Origin: Candidatus Wolframiiraptor sp.
GTDB lineage: Archaea > Thermoproteota > Nitrososphaeria_A > Caldarchaeales > Wolframiiraptoraceae
DNA: 6,768 bases
Direction of reading: 5' to 3'
Assembly: GCA_003660635.1 (NCBI GenBank)
Contig: QMUP01000050.1
Span: 1 to 6,768 of the forward strand
Of the stretch, positions 4,634 through 6,768 are shown piece after piece; positions within the stretch are counted from its first letter, which is position 1; each line of letters begins with the position of its first letter. The translations under genes and the position numbers were made by a program. The notes beneath the pieces were generated by a model that saw only the letters and a list, made by a program, of their open reading frames with translations, ran no database searches and was not told the origin of the DNA.

Positions 4634-5377
4634 ATGGAGGTTTCTGTAATTTTTCCGACGAAGAATAGGGAGCAGTTCGTGAAGAGAGCGGTTAGGACGG
4701 CGTTTAAGGCGAAGAACGTGAGCGAGGTCATTGTGGTTGATGGCGGAAGCCAAGATAAAACCCTCGAAGTCGCCGAGAGAGAAGGAGCCAAGGCCATCGT
4801 TCAGAGTAGGTTGAGTTATCCGGGTAAGGGTATCGCCATGAGAGATGGAGCATATCTGGCAACTGGCGACGTCTTAGTTTACTTGGATATAGACATCAAG
4901 AACATGACACCTGACTTCGTCGAGAAGCTGGCCGAACCCGTGATCGAGGGAGAAGCGGATTTCGTGAAGGGATGCTTTGAGAGGGCTGCTGGGAGGGTCA
5001 CTGAATTAGTCGCCAAACCCCTGCTGAGAATGTTTTATCCAGAATTGGCGAGGTTTAAGCAGCCTTTAAGCGGGGAAATAGCCGGGGTAAGAAAATTATT
5101 CTATAAAGTTGAGTTTGAACAGGGCTGGGGAGTGGATGTGGGTCTCTTAATAGACCTACACAAACTCGGGGCGAGGGTAGTCGAGAGGGATATCGGGTAC
5201 AAGGATCACGACATGAAGCCACTACACGCGTTAACTGATATGGCATATGAAGTAGCGGGAGCCATTCTCAGGAGGGCTATCAGAGACCAGAAAACAGATC
5301 CGCAATGGGCTGAAAAATATCTTAGAGGTGTTAGGACAATAGACTTAGGACTTGAGTCAGGCGGGGGGTTCGTTTGA
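4634..5377 (+). CDS. GT81 family glycosyltransferase, glucosyl-3-phosphoglycerate synthase-like
   Basis: Retaining GT-A glycosyltransferase of 247 residues. GpgS enzymes of this family transfer glucose from an NDP-sugar to 3-phosphoglycerate, giving the precursor of the compatible solute glucosylglycerate, or of methylglucose polysaccharides in mycobacteria. Family marks recalled from mycobacterial GpgS: VVDGGSQDKT (34-43), YPGKGIAMRDG (62-72), the metal-binding D-x-D as Asp85-Ile-Asp87, FVKGCFER (110-117), GRVTELVAKPLL (120-131), PELARFKQPLSGE (136-148), GWGVDVGLLID (164-174) and a His at 192 in KDHDMKPL. The GRVT loop holds the Arg and Thr that bind phosphoglycerate in GpgS. The protein is shorter than mycobacterial GpgS (above 300) and starts almost at the first Rossmann strand. 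ATG 4634 is placed for a leaderless mRNA. The stop overlaps the next start by 4 bp. No matching phosphatase is in the window. A related sugar donor or acceptor is possible. Confidence 0.85.
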   Translation: MEVSVIFPTKNREQFVKRAVRTAFKAKNVSEVIVVDGGSQDKTLEVAEREGAKAIVQSRLSYPGKGIAMRDGAYLATGDVLVYLDIDIKNMTPDFVEKLAEPVIEGEADFVKGCFERAAGRVTELVAKPLLRMFYPELARFKQPLSGEIAGVRKLFYKVEFEQGWGVDVGLLIDLHKLGARVVERDIGYKDHDMKPLHALTDMAYEVAGAILRRAIRDQKTDPQWAEKYLRGVRTIDLGLESGGGFV

Positions 5378-6024
5378 GAACACTCATAATTGGTGGGGGG
5401 CATTCCGCATATTTTGCCGCAAACGCGATTAAGGAAATAGATCCCGAGGGAAAGCTTATAATGATAGAATTCACCACCGAGAAAGTCAACGTACTTTCAA
5501 AAACATTCCCCTTCGCCGAGGTAATCCTCCAAGAAATAGATGGAGTAGAAGAATACATCAAAAATAATGGAAGTATCCTGGACGCCGTTGTGGCCGCGAC
5601 TGAGAGCGATTCCTTAAACCTCAGATACTGTAAGGTTGCTAAAGAAAGCGCAATCCCCCTAACAATCTCAATACTTAACAATCCATTAAATCGTGAAATC
5701 TTCCTAAAGGAGGGAATAACTTACATAATTGACCCCTACAGTGTGATACCAGTTGAACTCTCAGAGATATTAGGCTCCCCCATGAATATCATCTACAAAT
5801 CTCCAAAAAATCGGATTCTCATAACCTCTATTAGGCTATCAGAAGAAAAACTCCTCCAAAAGCTTAGAAAGGAATTAAGTCGAAGCCTCGAGATCTCAGC
5901 GATTTTCGTATCTCAATCAGGTGAGATCACGAATACCTTTAGGGATATCGATTTAGGCGGGAGAGCATACTTGATCGGGGCGCAGGAGAAGTTGGAGAAA
6001 ATATTGAAGATGGTTAAGAGGTGA
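5374..6024 (+). CDS. RCK (TrkA-N/TrkA-C) nucleotide-binding regulatory protein
   Basis: Soluble protein of 216 residues with the two-part RCK layout. Residues about 1-130 are a Rossmann TrkA-N domain: GGGHSA (7-12) fits G-x-G-x-x-A, Glu32 ends the second strand where NAD(H)-type ligands bind, AATESDSLNLRYCKVAKE (74-91) is the classic A-x-T-x-x-D-x-x-N segment, and GITYIIDPYSVIPVELSEIL (114-133) closes the domain. Residues about 138-216 resemble the TrkA-C ligand-binding domain (LEISAIFVSQSGEI, GGRAYLIGAQEKLEKI). No membrane segment is present, so it must act on a partner. RCK subunits normally gate K+ channels or Trk/Ktr transporters by binding nucleotides or ions; here the next gene is an MscS channel. 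The start is TTG at 5374-5376 within TTGA overlapping the glycosyltransferase stop, with a G-run (5363-5368) as probable Shine-Dalgarno, indicating translational coupling. Confidence 0.88.
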   Translation: MRTLIIGGGHSAYFAANAIKEIDPEGKLIMIEFTTEKVNVLSKTFPFAEVILQEIDGVEEYIKNNGSILDAVVAATESDSLNLRYCKVAKESAIPLTISILNNPLNREIFLKEGITYIIDPYSVIPVELSEILGSPMNIIYKSPKNRILITSIRLSEEKLLQKLRKELSRSLEISAIFVSQSGEITNTFRDIDLGGRAYLIGAQEKLEKILKMVKR

Positions 6025-6025
6025 T
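6018..6025 (+). promoter_or_regulatory. Strong Shine-Dalgarno of the MscS gene
   Basis: GAGGTGAT is a full complement of the archaeal 16S rRNA 3' end and includes the stop codon of the RCK gene. It favours the ATG at 6030 (4-nt spacer) over the ATG at 6024, which lies inside the element. Confidence 0.6.
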
Positions 6026-6029
6026 GAAA

Positions 6030-6768
6030 ATGGCTCAAACAAATTTGATTTTAAATGATCTCCTTTTAAGAACAATTATAGCCGTAGCAGTTCTAATCAT
6101 TTCCTACTTCATAAGCAGATATATCCGAACGAATCTGGAACGCGCATTATCGAAATTCGGCCCAAATTTCGCTAAGAAGACGGCGGAGGTCGCGCGGTAC
6201 TTCATTCTCTTCATGGGCGCGGCCATCGCGGTAAGTGTTCTCAGTTTGGATGTCATGGCGATTTCGATAATCACCGCGGCGATACTGGTCTTCATCTTAG
6301 TTAGTATGCGTGACTTGGTTTTGAACTTGGCCGCGGAGTTTTACCTCATGACGAGGAGACCATTTAAGGAAAACGATTGGATAAGGATAGGGGAAATTGA
6401 GGGAACGGTTAAGTCCATTAGAGGGATTGACACCGAGATCATAACCTATGAGGGAGACTTGGTTATAATACCAAATGCATACTTCTTGAAACATCCGATA
6501 ATCAATAAATCCCAATCACTTGCAAGGCACGTCGAACTCAAATTAACATTTCCAAAAATGAAGCTCGACAGAATTGAATCCGCCGTCGGGGAAGTTTTAA
6601 AAGAAATACGATCAGAACTCTTCGGAGAACCTGAGCTTCTATCACTTAACGAGAAGGGAGATAGAGTGGAAGCCTTCATAAGCCTCCCAATAGTGAACGT
6701 GAGAAAGCTTAGATGGCTGGCAGCCAGGATCACGAAAGGATTCCTTACGCGGGGAATAGAGGTTGAAG
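6030..6768 (+). CDS. MscS family mechanosensitive channel (partial, C-terminus outside window)
   Basis: Small-conductance mechanosensitive channel, a homoheptameric membrane pore that opens under membrane tension and releases solutes on hypo-osmotic shock. I translated 246 codons by hand before the right edge; E. coli MscS has 286 residues, so only the last part is missing. Three hydrophobic segments are seen at about 13-30, 53-73 and 75-97, matching TM1-TM3. They are followed by the beta-domain signature RPFKENDWIRIGEIEGTV (110-127), TEIITYEGDLVIIPNAYFL (136-154) and IINKSQ (158-163), and then the start of the alpha/beta vestibule domain. TM3 (AILVFILVSMRDLVLNLAAEF) lacks the full Gly/Ala ladder of E. 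coli MscS, so gating may differ. An ATG at 6024 in the same frame overlaps the upstream stop; I prefer 6030 because of the Shine-Dalgarno. It is the third gene of the operon, directly after an RCK regulator. Confidence 0.9.
   Translation, partial: MAQTNLILNDLLLRTIIAVAVLIISYFISRYIRTNLERALSKFGPNFAKKTAEVARYFILFMGAAIAVSVLSLDVMAISIITAAILVFILVSMRDLVLNLAAEFYLMTRRPFKENDWIRIGEIEGTVKSIRGIDTEIITYEGDLVIIPNAYFLKHPIINKSQSLARHVELKLTFPKMKLDRIESAVGEVLKEIRSELFGEPELLSLNEKGDRVEAFISLPIVNVRKLRWLAARITKGFLTRGIEVE

Noticed and set aside
4219..4668. Plus-strand 149-codon frame across the YbjQ gene
   Set aside because: It is antisense to a conserved family and runs through the GT81 promoter and start; its product is serine-rich without domains.
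4511..4753. Minus-strand 80-codon frame upstream of the YbjQ gene
   Set aside because: It covers the GT81 promoter and first 40 codons on the other strand and shows no family resemblance.
5331..5681. Minus-strand 116-codon frame inside the RCK gene
   Set aside because: It opposes the conserved TrkA-N motifs and spans the coupled junction of two real genes.
6446..6733. Minus-strand 95-codon frame inside the MscS gene
   Set aside because: Antisense to the MscS beta-domain signature; no recognisable domain.

Overview
The window looks like a piece of an archaeal chromosome, most likely a thermophilic member of the TACK group (Thermoproteota or Korarchaeota-like). The signs are a 20S proteasome beta subunit, a long FKBP-type chaperone with an insert-in-flap domain, two intron-containing tRNAs with bulge-helix-bulge splice motifs at the 37/38 position, AT-rich TATA boxes about 26 nt upstream of start codons, and arginine encoded mostly by AGG/AGA. 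The phylum is an inference; no rRNA is present. Coding density is high. No insertion sequence, CRISPR array, integrase or other mobile element is seen, and no stretch over 300 bases lacks a gene.

Layout. 1-491 (-): 5' part of the proteasome beta subunit, cut by the window edge. 492-666: divergent promoter region. 667-1401 (+): FKBP-type peptidyl-prolyl isomerase, overlapping tail-to-tail by 7 bp with 1395-2051 (-), a metallophosphoesterase. 2149-2264 (+): tRNA-Leu(UAA) with a 31-nt intron. 2293-3932 (-): a three-gene block in the order LysE/RhtB-type exporter, small membrane-anchored coiled-coil protein, ribose-5-phosphate isomerase A; the last two overlap by 65 bp. 4045-4134 (+): tRNA-His(GUG) with a 17-nt intron and a genome-encoded G-1. 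4182-4514 (-): YbjQ/UPF0145 family protein. 4634-6768 (+): a tightly coupled operon of a GT81 glucosyl-3-phosphoglycerate synthase-like enzyme, a soluble RCK (TrkA-N/TrkA-C) protein and an MscS mechanosensitive channel that runs off the right edge.

Most of the window is housekeeping: protein turnover and folding, pentose phosphate metabolism, tRNAs. The part that reads as a system is the right-hand operon. It joins an enzyme family that makes a compatible-solute precursor, a nucleotide/ion-sensing RCK regulator and a tension-gated solute-release channel, with coupled starts (4-bp overlap, then stop and start interleaved around a strong Shine-Dalgarno). I propose it as an osmoadaptation module in which solute synthesis, sensing and release are co-expressed. 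The gene families are visible in the sequence; the joint function is inference.

Transcription and translation signals follow a pattern. Several first genes have a TATA box about 26 nt before the start codon and no Shine-Dalgarno, which predicts leaderless mRNAs. The internal operon gene for MscS has a full Shine-Dalgarno.
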